Below, piece after piece: positions 20,291 to 33,700 of a DNA stretch of 64,000 bases. The notes below the pieces were generated by a model, which was given only the letters and a program-made list of their open reading frames with translations, did no database searches and had not been told where the DNA came from. The DNA lies in contig NC_079137.1 in assembly GCF_945859705.1 (NCBI RefSeq), positions 79,505,150 to 79,569,149 on the forward strand, in the 5' to 3' direction. The position numbers and the translations under genes are program-made. Positions within the stretch are counted from its first letter, which is position 1. The number at the start of each line of letters is the position of its first letter. This stretch comes from Episyrphus balteatus (Eukaryota > Arthropoda > Insecta > Diptera > Syrphidae).

Positions 20291-22630
20291 TTTTGAATAT
20301 AAAATATGATGCTCTGTCATTTTCCCTGAGCCTGGAGACATTAATCTTGAACCAATAGAACTCTTAATATAAGCTTTTTTAACTAAAACTATCGAGTCTT
20401 TTTTTTTTGAGAGTTTTCATGTGATTCAAACTAACAAAATATTGAAACAAAAAATTAAAAAAAAAAAAACTCAAAAGTATGGTTTTAAAAATGTTTATTT
20501 TGGTCTCTATTTGTCGGATATTCAAGGTAAGGGTTTTCAGGCTCAGGAAAAATGACAGAGCATCAGCATTTTGCGTTTAAAATACACTTTTAAGTTGTAA
20601 TATTGAGAAAATCCATAAAAAGTGTTAAATGCAAAAATTTTATCCATTTGTTAGGAACGTCACAGGGAAAAAAACTATTGCAAAATATTTTAAAGACTTA
20701 ACTACATCAATAAATGACAAAATTATTTTTGGCCGCGCAACGTCCGCGTTCCATACAAATTTGCCCATTCTCCTTTAAAACTACTTTCCTCTTTGATATT
20801 TTTGAATAAACATAATATACCTATATTTAACTTTATCGTTAAACAGGTCGTCTAACTTTAAAAGCAGCAAAACGCTTGTTTATCTTTTTAAAGTATACTT
20901 TTATTTGTTTATTTTTGTCAATGAAAAGGAGTTAAAGTAAAGAAAATAGGTTTAAGAAGTGAAAAATATTCTTTTAAAAAAATTCGTCTCATATTTGAAC
21001 ACATAATTCAACAAAATATATCTGGAACCGTACAATAAAAATTATGCTTCAGATTAACTTCACACAACTAATCCAATATGCGATTGGTCATTTAAAGCCA
21101 AGGCCAGTGTTTATTTTTTTTTTTTTTTAGTTTTAATATTAATTTTATTTTAGTAATACTTGATAAAAACAAAGAATAAAAATCACTTGAACTTAATTTG
21201 TTGTCTTTTCGGTAATGCAATTGTGTTTTAATAAATAATTCAAAAACAAATTAAATATTTCTGGCATTGTCATCCCTGTGACAAGCTTTATCTACTACTA
21301 ACACACTACTTTTTAGTACAATACTGTATTTTTATTATTATTTTTTTTAATCTATCTTTCTCTATTGAGTTCAACTCTTATTGTTATCTATAAGCTAGAT
21401 TATTTGAGTGAGAATTTGCCACCAGAATTATTTGCAAGTATACAGAGAACGAGAGAAAAGGTGAACCTGTGCTGCCTGCTACTAACTGTTGAGCTTTGAA
21501 TTAAAAAAGATAAAAAAAAATTTGTAGGTGCTGATAAGAGACCTATTTTAGGTAAATTATTACAGATAACTTATTGGTTTGTTAAGTTCAAAAAACATTT
21601 TGGTGGAAATATTTCATGTATTAAAAAAAAGAAGTAATAATGATTAATAAATGAATCATAATTGGATGTACTACGGTTTATCAGTAGTGGAAAATTAGTG
21701 TTTAGTTATGTACACAATCAATTTCAATGATGAAAGTATAAGAAATTTCCTTTTTTAAGCCATGTTTACGTCAGCAGAGTTATGATATAAATATTTAGGT
21801 AGATTGATACGACTTAACAGAATTCGCTAAACTCTAGAAATGTCTTCTTTTTAACAATACCTAAGGTTGAAGTCCATATTTTCAAAATATTTTTATTTTT
21901 TTTTGTTGAAAACTTCGTTAAACAGAAAGGGTTTTTTCAGACCAAAGAAAACCAATTGCAGATTTTTCGCAACAAATGATTTTTTACATTGTAACGGGCG
22001 TGACACAGATAATACTTCACAACTTTTATCTTTATATAGTTTTTAAATAACAAGAAAGATGAATTAAATTCTATTGTTTGACTGGAAAAGGCTTTTGGAT
22101 GCTTTTGGTTAAGAATGATTAGAAAATATTTTAAACACAATGTATTTTGCACCTGTGACAATGGAAATACCCTCAATCTTAGATTCGTTTGTTTATTTAC
22201 ATACTTCGACTGAAGCAACTGATAAAATTTGTTTTTGGTGAGAAACAAAATGAAGAAGTTGATACTGGTGAATAAATTTTTCATTTCCATTTCATAAAAA
22301 AAAAATTGAACTTTGACCTACTTATATTTTGAATGTCTGTATATTTTGGCTTAAAATCAAACAAGAAACAGTGTGATCTCATGATTTTGAAATGCAAATA
22401 CAATGAGGAAACAAAGTGCAATAATAAATAATTGTTTTTTGTTTCGATTTAATCAAACATGCCAGTCACACATGATAGTGATATGTACACCACTCGTATC
22501 TGAGTTGAGTAGGGATACTTGCATTTTGTGCAAGTAATTCCTGAAGCTGTTGTTGAAGTGGCGCATGTTAAAGAGATCGGATACAAAAAAAAAAACAAAA
22601 GTTATTTAAAAAATAAATATATTACGACTT
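20291..22630. other. Intergenic AT-rich sequence
   Basis: No gene is recognised. The phrase for a CTGAGCCTGGAGAC/GGCTCAGG-like motif with ATGACAGAGCATCA occurs near 20310-20335 and inverted near 20540-20565, suggesting another small inverted-repeat element of about 270 bp. Confidence 0.4.
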
Positions 22631-22633
22631 TAT

Positions 22634-22882
22634 TTTAATAAAATATGGATATATCAGCTTGCTTTGGAGTACCTACCACTTACCGACAAATTTTCTTATC
22701 AAATTTTGAAACATGCCCAATCAGATTGCTTATCGATTGCAATTTCAATTTCAAGACAGTCAGGTTTAAATAACAATCAGGCGATTGCGAGTTATTTATT
22801 ATTGCGTTGTATAATGTTTGAAGGACGTAAAAGCCTTTGTTTTGAGATGGGATTTATGTTGTTAGAATGTTTTATTTTTTAG
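22634..22882 (+). other. Unrecognised open frame of about 80 codons
   Basis: An open frame ending at 22882 reads LEYLPLTDKFSYQILKHAQS and then DCLSIAISISRQSGLNNNQA. Its composition is more protein-like than the neighbouring low-complexity frames, but there is no ATG in a good context upstream, no clear splice pair and no family match I recognise. It could be a decayed gene or transposon fragment, or chance. Confidence 0.2.
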
Positions 22883-23628
22883 CTCAATTGTTCACATATC
22901 TTTCTAATTTTTTTAGAACGACAAGTAGGAATAAAAGAGATAAAAAAAACTTTTTGTTAATGACCAGATTGGCCAAGGTGAAAGTTTAAAATTTGGCATA
23001 TGAACTTGGTGATAACACAACACACACAAGTTGTTCTAGTTCCATTTAAAACATTTAATAGAAAATGTTTTTGATATAATTTTAAATAATTTAAAAGTTT
23101 CTATGTTTAAATGAGCCCAAAATTAAATGATTTTTCATTGAAACAGTACAATTACAGAATTGAAATTAACATCTACAAAAATTGTACGAGGGATAACGTT
23201 ATTAATATTTCAGAAAAGAGCCAAATAAAGACTAATTTAGTGTATAAACTTAATTTAGATACAAATCAACTATTAAATTGAATCATCAAACGTTAACTAC
23301 CAGTTGACAGTTGATAAATAATAAAATTTGATGTTTTAAAACCTAACTTATTGGAAAACTATTGAACTTTTTAAGAGAATTTTTCAATTACATTACAATT
23401 ATTAACGGTTGGCATCATTAATTGTTTTAAAAACTTTTGTTAATTAAGTTATAAAATATCGAAATTTAATTTTTATCAATTGATAGTTGTAAATCACAAT
23501 AAGGGTGACTATTTAAGTTCCTAAAATTTTTTATTTTGAATTATTAAGTCATTTAACCTTAAAAAACTTCTTGATAAAATCAATTGGCAAGTTCCTGTTT
23601 CAACCAATTTCCTGTTTTGTCAATACCT
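22883..23628. other. Intergenic AT-rich sequence
   Basis: Nothing recognised. Confidence 0.35.
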
Positions 23629-23808
23629 AAGTTTGGTTATTCTTTATCAATGCAAGTCATTATTTATTTTTAGAACAATCAAAAGAGTTAACATTAGGAA
23701 AATAAAAAAGTTTTTCCTTTCACTTATTTCATGATAACAAAATTGTTAACTCTTTTGATTGTTCTAAAAATAAATAATGACTTGCATTGATAAAGAATAA
23801 CCAAACTT
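23629..23808. repeat. 180-bp hairpin with 64-bp arms
   Basis: Arms 23629-23692 and 23745-23808 are nearly perfect reverse complements (AAGTTTGGTTATTCTTTATC ... GAACAATCAAAAGAGTTAAC), separated by a loop of about 52 bp. A hairpin MITE is likely; no target duplication was resolved. Confidence 0.85.
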
Positions 23809-23888
23809 GAGATTGTGTGTATGCATGTTTTTAAATGTGAGGTGACCTTGTTGTTGTATATGAATTGATAGGTAGATACAAAACATAT

Positions 23889-24106
23889 AGCCCTATTCTG
23901 CTATTCGATTCACGTGAATCGAAGGATTCCCTTTCTTAATCATGCCAAATTGGCTTTGAAAAACTTCTAACTTTCAATACCAAAGTGTTGTTCCCGTCTG
24001 TTTTAGAAACTCTAAAGAAATAAAAATTGTCTAAAATTAATTTTAAACACCTTTTGAACGTTTCTTATCTTAGACTTTCACGTGAATCGAATAGCAAAAT
24101 AGGGCT
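23889..24106. mobile_element. MITE with AGCCCTATT termini
   Basis: Termini AGCCCTATTCTGCTATTCG and, reversed, AGCCCTATTTTGCTATTCG extend to a shared CACGTGAA, about 30 bp of inverted repeat. The 218-bp element is noncoding. Confidence 0.8.
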
Positions 24107-26777
24107 GATAAATCATTGGTTTTGTATAGTGTAGGTAAACAAATTTAAATTGCATAAGTTGAAAAAACTGCAATGCAATAGCTTTACCGCGGCAGTCCTC
24201 GAGTGCCACAAGTCTTTTTTTAATTAATTTATATTTTAATACTTATTCCAAATTATGAAAGAGTCTGATAAAACAACATCAGTAAAAGAAATGGGTTACC
24301 TTTGATAGAAAATTTTTAAAATTTGTAAATGTCTTAACTACTAAAAAGAGTGCACGAAAAAATTATTTTTAATTTTTTAGAAAAATATTTAGCTAAAAAA
24401 CAAATAACCGTCAATATCATGATAACAACGAAATTGAGGGTTATTTTTAACTGGTAGAACATTGTTTAGATAAATAAATATAATTTTTTTAGTGCTTAAG
24501 CCATTTACAAATATTTCAAAATTTTCTTTTCAACGTTTTCAGTTTTACCGAATTGTTAAGTAAATCACTTCAAAAATACTTGTATTTTATCGATATTTTG
24601 TATGGAAACATTGAAAATTCATTCGTCACGGGTTTGTGTACAACAATAGAGATTTGAAACTTTGGAAATTTTTTTTTAAATTTATTTAGAAAATTTTGAG
24701 TACGTATACATTTTAAAATTCTGCTTTGTTTAAAATAAGGGACTCAATTTTAAAGTTCAAGTGACCTCAACTCCAAATTTTAATTTATAAAGCGTTTCGC
24801 CCAGGTACGACAGTGGGCTCCACTTAAAATTAAAATAATTTTAATAATTTTTATTATTTTTGTTATTTTTTCTTCGTTATAAAATAAGGGACGCCAAAAT
24901 GTGCAAAATTGTAGCTTATTTTAAGTTATGTGTTGAAATGTTACATACAAATTATTTTTTTTAGCTATCTCAGTCATTTTTCATTTTTTTTTTAAGTTTA
25001 AAAAATGCAATTCCGGTTCGATTTTAAATTTTTGAAAATTTTTGGTTTCTTCTTATTTTATTTAATAACAAGAAAGCTATTCGGCTTAAAAATCGAGGTT
25101 TGTACGTTTCATCTTCAATCTACGTTACTTAACATTTCTGCAATTTTTTTTTAATTTGTCAGTTTTTTTAGATTTCGATGCTATTTTAAACGCATTCGTT
25201 TGTTCTGTGTTTTATTTAAATATTTTAGTTCTTAAATGAGTGCATTTTTATGCAAATGGTGTGTTCTCAATAGCTGACACTCAAACAATTAACGACACGG
25301 CTGAAGGTTTTGATTATGTTTTTTTTTTTTGCCGACTAACTATTTGACTAGTTTGTAATAAACTATCTACAATTATTTGAACGACGATAATTTTTAAAAT
25401 CACGCAATTAAAGCTCAGCTAACCCACGTTATCTATGTATGTATGAACAAAGAAAATATGAAACTATTAATTAAAAAAAAAGCTTAAATTAATTTTTTTT
25501 TTGTAAATATATAATTAAGTTAACCGATAACAATTTCGGTCATAAAAAAAGTTACGTGAGCCAAAATAAACCAATTTTGTAATTAATTTTATCAAATGAA
25601 TCAAGTAGGTATATATGTATGTATGTATGCAAAAATCATGCAGTCATTGTATAGCTATAATAGGTAATAAAACATAGATACATTCTGACTCAGAATACCT
25701 ACCTATTTTCTAAACCAAAACAAAAAAAATTATTTAAAATTAACTTAAAAGCGTCAGCTTGTTTCCGGTTGTCTGAATATGCATGCAGCAATTTACTCAA
25801 TTGTAAACAGAAATGTCTCTTTTTTTGTTTGTGTACAAACATTTTATATTTTTCTTTACAAATCCAGTAAGTGTAACATCTCATTCAAGGTCAATGACTT
25901 TTTGTACCTATTTGAACCACAATCCACAATATGAGTTAAATTGGAATAATATAAAAAAGAATGCAAATATACAAGTCGAGTAGCTATGTGTGTGCAAAAT
26001 TGGAATGCACAAAGAAAATGTTTTGTAGATAGACGTGGACGATACAGTGACGGTATTATGTGTGGCACACAGAGAAAAGAATCAGAGCTTTAAAGAAGAT
26101 ATATAGAGCAAAAGAGTTCTTTTGTTGTGGTCTACGATAGAGGTAGAATAGTATCGTATGACATGAAGTTAGTTAGAAGTAAAACAACATCTTCGTTGTT
26201 CGTTGGAATTTGTTGGTTAGGTTTAAGGTATCTAAAGACATAGTCAAAAAACAAGAGACTTCAATTGTTATGAACCATTTAGTCCACTCAAATTAGTTAA
26301 AAAAAGGGCAAATAGCCAAATTAATTAGGTAAAAGCTGAAAATTGGTGGAGACCTTAATTAAGACATACTGTTGAACATAGTAAAAGTCCTAACTTTACC
26401 TCCAGGGCCGGATCGGCAATATTGACAAAAACGGGCGGCGTCAAACTAGTTTTCTTATCATATCTCTCTTATTTGCAATCCGATTGCAAAAATGGCAAAG
26501 TAAAAAATAAAGCTTACAAAATTCTCTACAAAAAAAGATCTTATTAGTTTTTTTTTCATATCTCGAGTAGATATTGTCAGTTGATAGTAAAAGATGCCGC
26601 CATAAGACGACCTACCCTCATCGTTATACCAGTTGAGGGTTATATTTTCTTAAGGGTAGTATCTAAAGAAATATAGTTTGCACAATGCACATAGATTGTC
26701 TGGCGACATCCTGTCAAGGCATAGGGTTGCCACCCTTTAAATTTCAATTTTTGATTTTTTTCAACAACGCCACCCTA
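24107..26777. other. Intergenic, with an inverted copy of the 10-kb repeat block
   Basis: AT-rich. The block at about 24740-24815 (CAAGTGACCTCAACTCCAAA ... CCAGGTACGACAG) is the reverse complement of the block at 10060-10115. No gene is seen. Confidence 0.45.
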
Positions 26778-27017
26778 CAGTAGCGAGCAAAAAAAAAATG
26801 CAAACAATAAAAACATTTGCATTTTTTTGGCTCGTCTAAAAACGCATATTTAGGTAGACTTTTGACCAAATAATGGTTTTGGAGTAAAATATTCCACAAA
26901 TTGACTCTATTTAATGAAAATAAAACAGTTTCAATATGCCAAATTTGGTAACTTAGTTCTTGTTCAAAACTCTTTAAACCTTTTTCGTTTGCATTTTTTT
27001 TTTTTTGCTCGGTACTG
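26778..27017. mobile_element. 240-bp MITE, TA target duplication
   Basis: Termini CAGTAGCGAGCAAAAAAAAA and, reversed, CAGTACCGAGCAAAAAAAAA, followed by ATGCAAAC, flanked by TA at 26776-26777 and 27018-27019. This fits a mariner-type non-autonomous element. Confidence 0.8.
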
Positions 27018-28800
27018 TACTTTTATGCTAAGTCTTAGAGGTGTAAACAAAACATTATATCAGAGAAAATTAAATTTAAATATTTATATATTCAGGATTT
27101 TTTGAAATATGAAATTTTAGTAGGGTAAACTGAGGTGAATTTAGAAAAAGGCCAAACAGCTATACATCCTTAATAAAAAGTGATAGAAAAGAAGATTGAT
27201 ATGGGAATCGATAGATATTGTTAATATATAAAACAATTTTGTTGCAAGGCAAGAGGAGCGGAGGAGGTGTCGGTAAGGTAGGAAATAGGATGAGGTAGGA
27301 AATTGGGCAAGGAAGTGTTTAGAAAGGGAAGGAAGGAATGTTAAGTTCCAGGGACGTGGCCTGCTTGCGTTGCGCGGTATTAAACTCGCCGGATTGGGGG
27401 GGGGGGGGGGCGGGGGGACATCTTGCCCCCGAAATTTAACCTCACCTGCAAACAAAAACAGGCTGAGAACCAAAAACAAACAAAAAAAAAACTTTTTGGA
27501 AAGATGTGACAGCAGACGAACTATCATCATCTCAAGGCCACTGTGGATGTTGGTGCAGTGTGGGCCAATGCCATTTTTGGATTGTTAATATACATATTAA
27601 AGTTTTCAGCTTTTACCTAATTAATTTAGCTATTTTTGCTTACTTGACTGGACTAATTTGTTTTACATATTAAATAATAATGCCCAGTCTGAAAAATAGG
27701 TTGTTGCAATTGAATGTGTGAAGGAAGGTAACGTTCAAGTTTTTGTAGATAAACAACTACTCGACTCGACAACCCACAAACCAGACTAGATTCAAAAACA
27801 TTCCCAATATAATAATAAAAGTGTAATAAAATGCCAGATAAACAAAATGATTATTAACAATTAATCATTTACTTTTGCGCTGCGCTATTTCCCATTGCAA
27901 GTTGCTTTTTTGCTGTTTGCAATGCGCGCGATTTAAAAACAAATTAAACAAACAAGAAATAAATTCATGTGACAGAGGCAGAAATCATAAACATACATCA
28001 ATTTTATGACTTAACTTAAACTACTTACCCTTTGCCAATTGAGACTTTAACATTTTTGCTGTGATAGTAAAATAATTTATTAAAGTTTTTTTTGATTGAA
28101 AGTTTACTTGTTTTTTTTTTGTATGAAAAAGAAAATATTGTACAAATTATTTTAAAAATGTAAAAATTCCACAGAACATCTATCTTTTCAGTTATTAATC
28201 TTTTTTTCAGATTCGAGAAGAGAGAAATCTATCTCGTCGTCGGTCGTCGTCTATGGTCTGTCCACTGAACTGTGGAGATAAATTATGATTTAAATAAATG
28301 TTTAAAAGTTTCTTCCTACAGATCTTGGACTTTTTTTTACACAATTTTACTCTTTTTTTTTTCTTGAAAGCAAAAAAACGACAAACCACAAAATGAGCAC
28401 ACTTTTTCTTTTTTATTTAACCTTTTGGCACCAAAGCGAATCGAAATTATGGAATGAGTTTTTTATATCGTATTTGTTTTGCTTAAATTGTTTAATTTAT
28501 GATATTTTTTTCATCTTACTTTGTGGTAAGTTGGGTATATTTTTTTTTTATTCGTAAAATTGAGAAAAAGGAAAACAAAAAAATGATTTTTTTAGCTTTT
28601 TCGGTTGTCGAGAAACTGGAGAGGAAAAAGCACTGTGTGAAGAAATTTCCATATGAGAGTCTCTAGAGTGCGCTAGTCGTCGTTGGGGCAGGTGACATGT
28701 GTCAAAAAAAAAAAAAAAAAATGGAGTTGTATGACAGGTGTGGTGAATTTGTTGCAAATTGAAAGTTGAATGGTTGAACATTAGGTTCAATTTGATTCAA
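27018..28800. other. Intergenic, includes a poly-G tract
   Basis: Noncoding. A G15-C-G6 run lies at 27396-27417. ORFs on both strands here are shaped by homopolymer runs (poly-Pro, poly-Gly, poly-Phe) and are not supported. Confidence 0.4.
27396..27417 (+). repeat. Poly-G tract (G15 C G6)
   Basis: A single unusual G-run in otherwise AT-rich DNA; it could form a G-quadruplex. It may also be inflated by sequencing or assembly. Confidence 0.85.
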
Positions 28801-30266
28801 TTGGGATAATTCGAAAAATAAGAATCGTTTGTTAATCGCTTTTTGTTCACTGGAAGAAGATAATTCATTTAATTAAGACAAACGATATTTGTGACCTATT
28901 CCTTTGGCAAGGCGCTACTAACACAACAGCTTTTGTAAATTGAAATCTCTCAGGTTTTACTTTTCATAGAGCTTGTATACAGCTTCAGAATTTAATTGCT
29001 TATAGAAGTTCGAACTTCTGTAAACAATTCTAATAAGTTGTTAAAATACTGTTAAAAAAACTTAGCAGAATCGAAAGCTTGTTTTTCGGAAATTACCAAT
29101 TTTTTTTTTGGTTTTGGCATTGAATAATCTGCCTTGGACATTTTTTGTTTTTGACAGAATAATCTAACTCGGACATTCCTGCAATTTAAAATAATAAAGT
29201 TTATGATTTTGTTAATAGCTGAGTTCCTTTGGCCTTAAGTATCTACTGGTTGTACTTCTGGTTGTATTCAACTCCATTTCTTCTGTAGAAAAAATGTCTT
29301 TGAATGGATTTAGATGTACTAAAAAGTACTTTGCTGAGCCCAAAGGAACACACCCAAGTAACAATTTGGCTTGCATAAGGTCCAATTTTTTCGATTCGAC
29401 AAGCTAAAGTTTGTATATAGGTTTAATTTAAGGCAAGTCAACCATTTTTGAAAGAACGGAGGTCTCCTTAAGACTTTCTAAAAGTGTTTAGAGGAAGCAT
29501 GGTTAATTTTAGTTAAAGAAGGCCTTCTTGAAACCTTTCAAAGGAAGCCCCGTATTTTCAAATGACAGAAGGTCCTGTAAGCCCTGTTTCAAGAGGTTCT
29601 TTTAAGTATGCAATGTTTTTTTTCTTAAAAGTATGCAAATAAAATTCTTCCCATTTTAGAACAACAGAAACAGTATTATGGCCAAAAAAGTAGAAAAAAC
29701 AACAACAACAAAATTTAATAAAATCTTTTTTTTTGTTCATAAATTCAACTTCTTATAACAACCTCTAAAAGGCCTTATTAGAGGTTGTCATCCAATGCAA
29801 ATGATAGTTTCCTTAGCGAAGCTATAGTCTCGCTAAAATGTTTCGTAGTTTTGTAAAAAGGCCTGCCTAAAGTCCTGTCCCTTCCCGATGTGTATTGTGT
29901 AGACTCCTTTAAGGCAGCCCAATACCAACGACGACCAAATGACAAAAAGACACTGCCGTTATCGTTTCTGTACGAAACAAAATTGCAATCGCAACGTCAA
30001 CGTTCAAAAAAATGTTCTTCCAAATAATTCAAAGCGAACGTTTTTCTGAATCATTCAATTTCATTCAATTTGCTAACATCCCTGGTTATCACAAATTTCA
30101 CCACGATGTCAAAATATATTCACCATACTTCCATGTTCAAACTTCAAATTTTATACAAAAAGTCAAAAAATTCCAAATTTCGAACCTAAACAAAAACACT
30201 GAAGATTTCTTTGCAAAATTTATTTAATTATTTGTTAATTTATCATAATTTAATTGTTCCTCTCAA
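28801..30266 (+). promoter_or_regulatory. CHMP7 upstream and 5' UTR region
   Basis: Contains the putative CHMP7 promoter; no TATA box is obvious. A less AT-rich stretch at 29880-30000 (AGGCAGCCCAATACCAACGA) is the likeliest 5' end. A 71-codon frame at 30012-30227 (starting MFFQIIQSERFSE) ends 39 bp before the CHMP7 start and might be an upstream ORF if transcription starts before 30012. Old element-like sequence with AAGGCCTTCTTGAAACC-type blocks lies at 29345-29900. Confidence 0.3.
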
Positions 30267-30707
30267 ATGGTTGATACTAAAGACAAAAAACTCCTCTATC
30301 CACCATGCTGGTCCGACGACACCCGCATGGACGTATTAATGGCTCCATTTCGTTTAAAATCCGTAAACCCGGAAAACTACGTTTCAAAAATGTTATTCTG
30401 GCAAGAAATGATTACAAAATATTGCGAATTTAAAGGCTCACCATCGTTTAATAAACGTGAATTGCAAGTAGCCTTTCAACGTAAAAATAAAACACCATAC
30501 GGCTTGGATAATGTTTTAGAAGAAATGCGTAATTTACGAAAAATTCGTACAAGAACCGAATACATGTATGACCCTGAGAATAGTTGGACTGGTTGGGCAA
30601 TAAATAGTTTTGTCAAGAAGCCATTGTGGTGGGGTGTTAAAAAAGTATGGACTGCAGGAGATGATGATGATGCTTTGTTAGATTATATACAATTAGAAAT
30701 AGTCAAG
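30267..30707 (+). CDS. CHMP7: CHMP7 exon 1
   Basis: 147 codons from the ATG at 30267 to LEIVK, then donor GTAGAC at 30708. Encodes the first winged-helix part. Phase 0. Confidence 0.94.
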
Positions 30708-33700
30708 GTAGACAGACTATCATAATCTTTGTTTTACTCGAGATTTAACATTTTCCCTTTTTTTAGAAAATGTGTGCTGACCTTGCTATTGTCTTGCAAA
30801 AGCATTCGGGGAAGCTTTTGCATTACGATGAAGTCAAAGCCATTATAAGTGATGCCATGAACTTGAATGACGACGGACTCCACATTTGCCTTCACACATT
30901 GTTTTGCCAAAAGAAGGTGGTTCTTGAGTTTGTTGTGGAGAATAATGAACGAAAGATTCATTTGGTAAAGATTCCTGGTAAGAACTTCTTTTTTTTGTAT
31001 ATTATTTTTTAGTTTAAAAACTCTTTAAAATAACTTAAATAACACTGGCCAACAATTTTCAACTATAATTTTATAGATTTGGGTTCAGTAAGCTCAAAAA
31101 TCATATTGGTTTTTTTTTTTTCTAGCAGCTCTAGTTCTTGAAATATTTTTCATTATTTTGAGCGTTTATTAAAATTTTCCAGAAAAATTTATATCAAACT
31201 TACGGCCAATTTCTTCACATGAGTCCTAATGTCTACTTTTCACGAGTCGATTTTAGCCGCACGATATGTCGGTCGACTAGGATTTTTCTATGGGGAATGT
31301 CAAATGCAAACGACAGATATTCGGCTCTTGAAACCTGTCGAGTTTCAAGAAATCTGTGGCCGATCCTTTCTAAAAACAAAACTGAAATTATACTTAAGCT
31401 AAGCAGGCCTCAATTGTCCCAATTGATTGGTATCCTTACAGGTCACAACTCAATGGGAACCCACATGAGTAGAATGGGTATTATCTCATCGGACTTATGC
31501 AGAGGGTGTCAAGACGAAGAGGCATAAGAGGGCTCATACCACTTCCTTTGCGAATGCCCCAGTTTAGCAAAAAGCAGAAAAGCAACTCTTGGAGATTACT
31601 TCTTCAATGAGTTAGATGACGTCTCGTCCTTGCCACTAAAAAACATCATGAAATTCATCCAAATTTCAGGATGGTTTAGGGAGGCACAAAACACAAATCC
31701 CAACACCTAATTCCCTATATATCCTTCCCCTACCCATCCAGATTCCTTCCCACCTTTACCCTGGGGATCACAATGGATCCATCGAGATCCGAGTGGGATG
31801 ATTCGACCTGTCGGATTATCACCCCGTTCAACCTAACCTAACATGGGGAATGTCACTTTAAACAACAACAACATCTTAAAGGTGCTACCACCAAGTGTTT
31901 ATGGCTAGAGTTACGGTACTGTTTCACGGAGGCCAATCTGGTCATCAGACTCCTTTTTATTCCATTTGTGTGTGGTGCTTAGTCTAGTAATTTTTAGTTT
32001 AATCCTTGTATATAGAAACTATAGTACTATCATGAACGTGAATTTTTTAGGTCCGCTTCCTTGGACTAGGGTGCGCTGCGGTAGCAAAATGGCTGATATG
32101 GAGAGTAGAATGAAGGAATAAAAACTGTGTGTTAGAGGGAGACAAATATTTGAGTCTTTAAGGAAAGAGTAAGGGAGAATACCGAAAATATGTGTTTCTA
32201 TTTTGACAGCCAGAAAATAGAGGAGAAATGTAAACAAACATTTCCAATAATTTTGTATATTCTTGTTTCCTAGGTGATTTAATTTTTTTCAATTTGAATA
32301 TTTTTTAAAAGACTTCGATGAACTTTTGTTTTGGAACTTTTGTTTGAATTGTTCTAACGAGATGTTGCAACATTTACTTGAACTCTTAAGCATTTTGTCA
32401 CAATTATTTAATTTACGAATTGGCTTTGGCTTCTTACGAAGTTTTTTGAATGTTCTGAATACAGGGTGCCCCAAAGTTTAATTTCGAACAGTTTTACGAT
32501 TTTATTTTAAATTTTTTTTTGCATAATTGCTCGTTAAAGCCTGGTACGCTTTTCGCGCTAAATTTTAGCCGAGATAAAATTTTATATCAGCTAAAATTTA
32601 GCGCGAGCAGCGTACCAGGCTTAAGGCTAGGGCAAATGGGATAATTTACCACGGTGTTTTCGTATGGTAAAAAATCAGTTTATTTTTTGATCTAAATCTG
32701 TCAAAAAAAAAAAACAATTTTTGATCTGTTCGCAACAACAGTTTTTTGACAGATTTAGATCAAAAAATAAATTGAGTTTTGTACCAAACGAAAACACCAT
32801 AAAACAATAATAAAACAAGGTACGAAAATAGCCGAAGAGTAGTCATTTATGCTATTATTTATAAACATTGTTTAACTTTAAACAACTGCTTAAATTTGGA
32901 AAATGTGTTAAAAAACCACGTTTTAGAAATTCAACGGTTTTTTTGATTTAAAATACAACGAATTCGAAACAAGTGATTGTTATACCCTCTTTACTCTCTC
33001 TAACCTATCTAATAAATAAACCGTAAAACTTCGCAACAAGGAAATAATATCAGCCTAACACATGTCGTGCTTGCCACATTGGTAAAATTATAAACAGATT
33101 TTTTAAACATTTTGCAGATGTGTGTTGAATAATAAAAATAAATTTCTAATAAAATTATTTTGAAATTAACAACATTGTTTTTTTAATAATTTTCTTTAAA
33201 AAGTTCAATATATTATGATCATTCCACAGTAATTATAAGTGCATATTTTTTTTTTAAATATCCAATTAACTATTTTTCAACTTTTTCAGTGCCTAAATTC
33301 TTTATGACTCTCATATAGACATGAGTTGTCAAGAAGCATTTTGAATTTGAATGAAATTAATTTATAAATAAATTTTGTACAAATTCAGAATGTTTCTGGA
33401 CAATATTATGCCTGTGCGAGAATTGAATAACGTAGGCACTGATAACGCTGATATACAATATGTACCTTTTTTTATTTATTTTATGTTATTCTGTTGTTCT
33501 TATATTAGCCATGTTTTTTTTTTCATACTGTTTAAGTCAATAAATTTTGAAAACTTATTAAACAAAACATAAACAAAATATAAGTGCTTAGCAATCTCAT
33601 TTGTTTATTATTTGAATGAAAAAAAGAATACATATTTAAAAATTACGAAAAAAAATATTAATTTTACCTTGTAGGCAACCGTGCTAGTTGGTTTTATTTT

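Noticed and set aside
27141..27588. ORFs with poly-Pro or poly-Gly
   Set aside because: Products of the poly-G tract; no conserved sequence.
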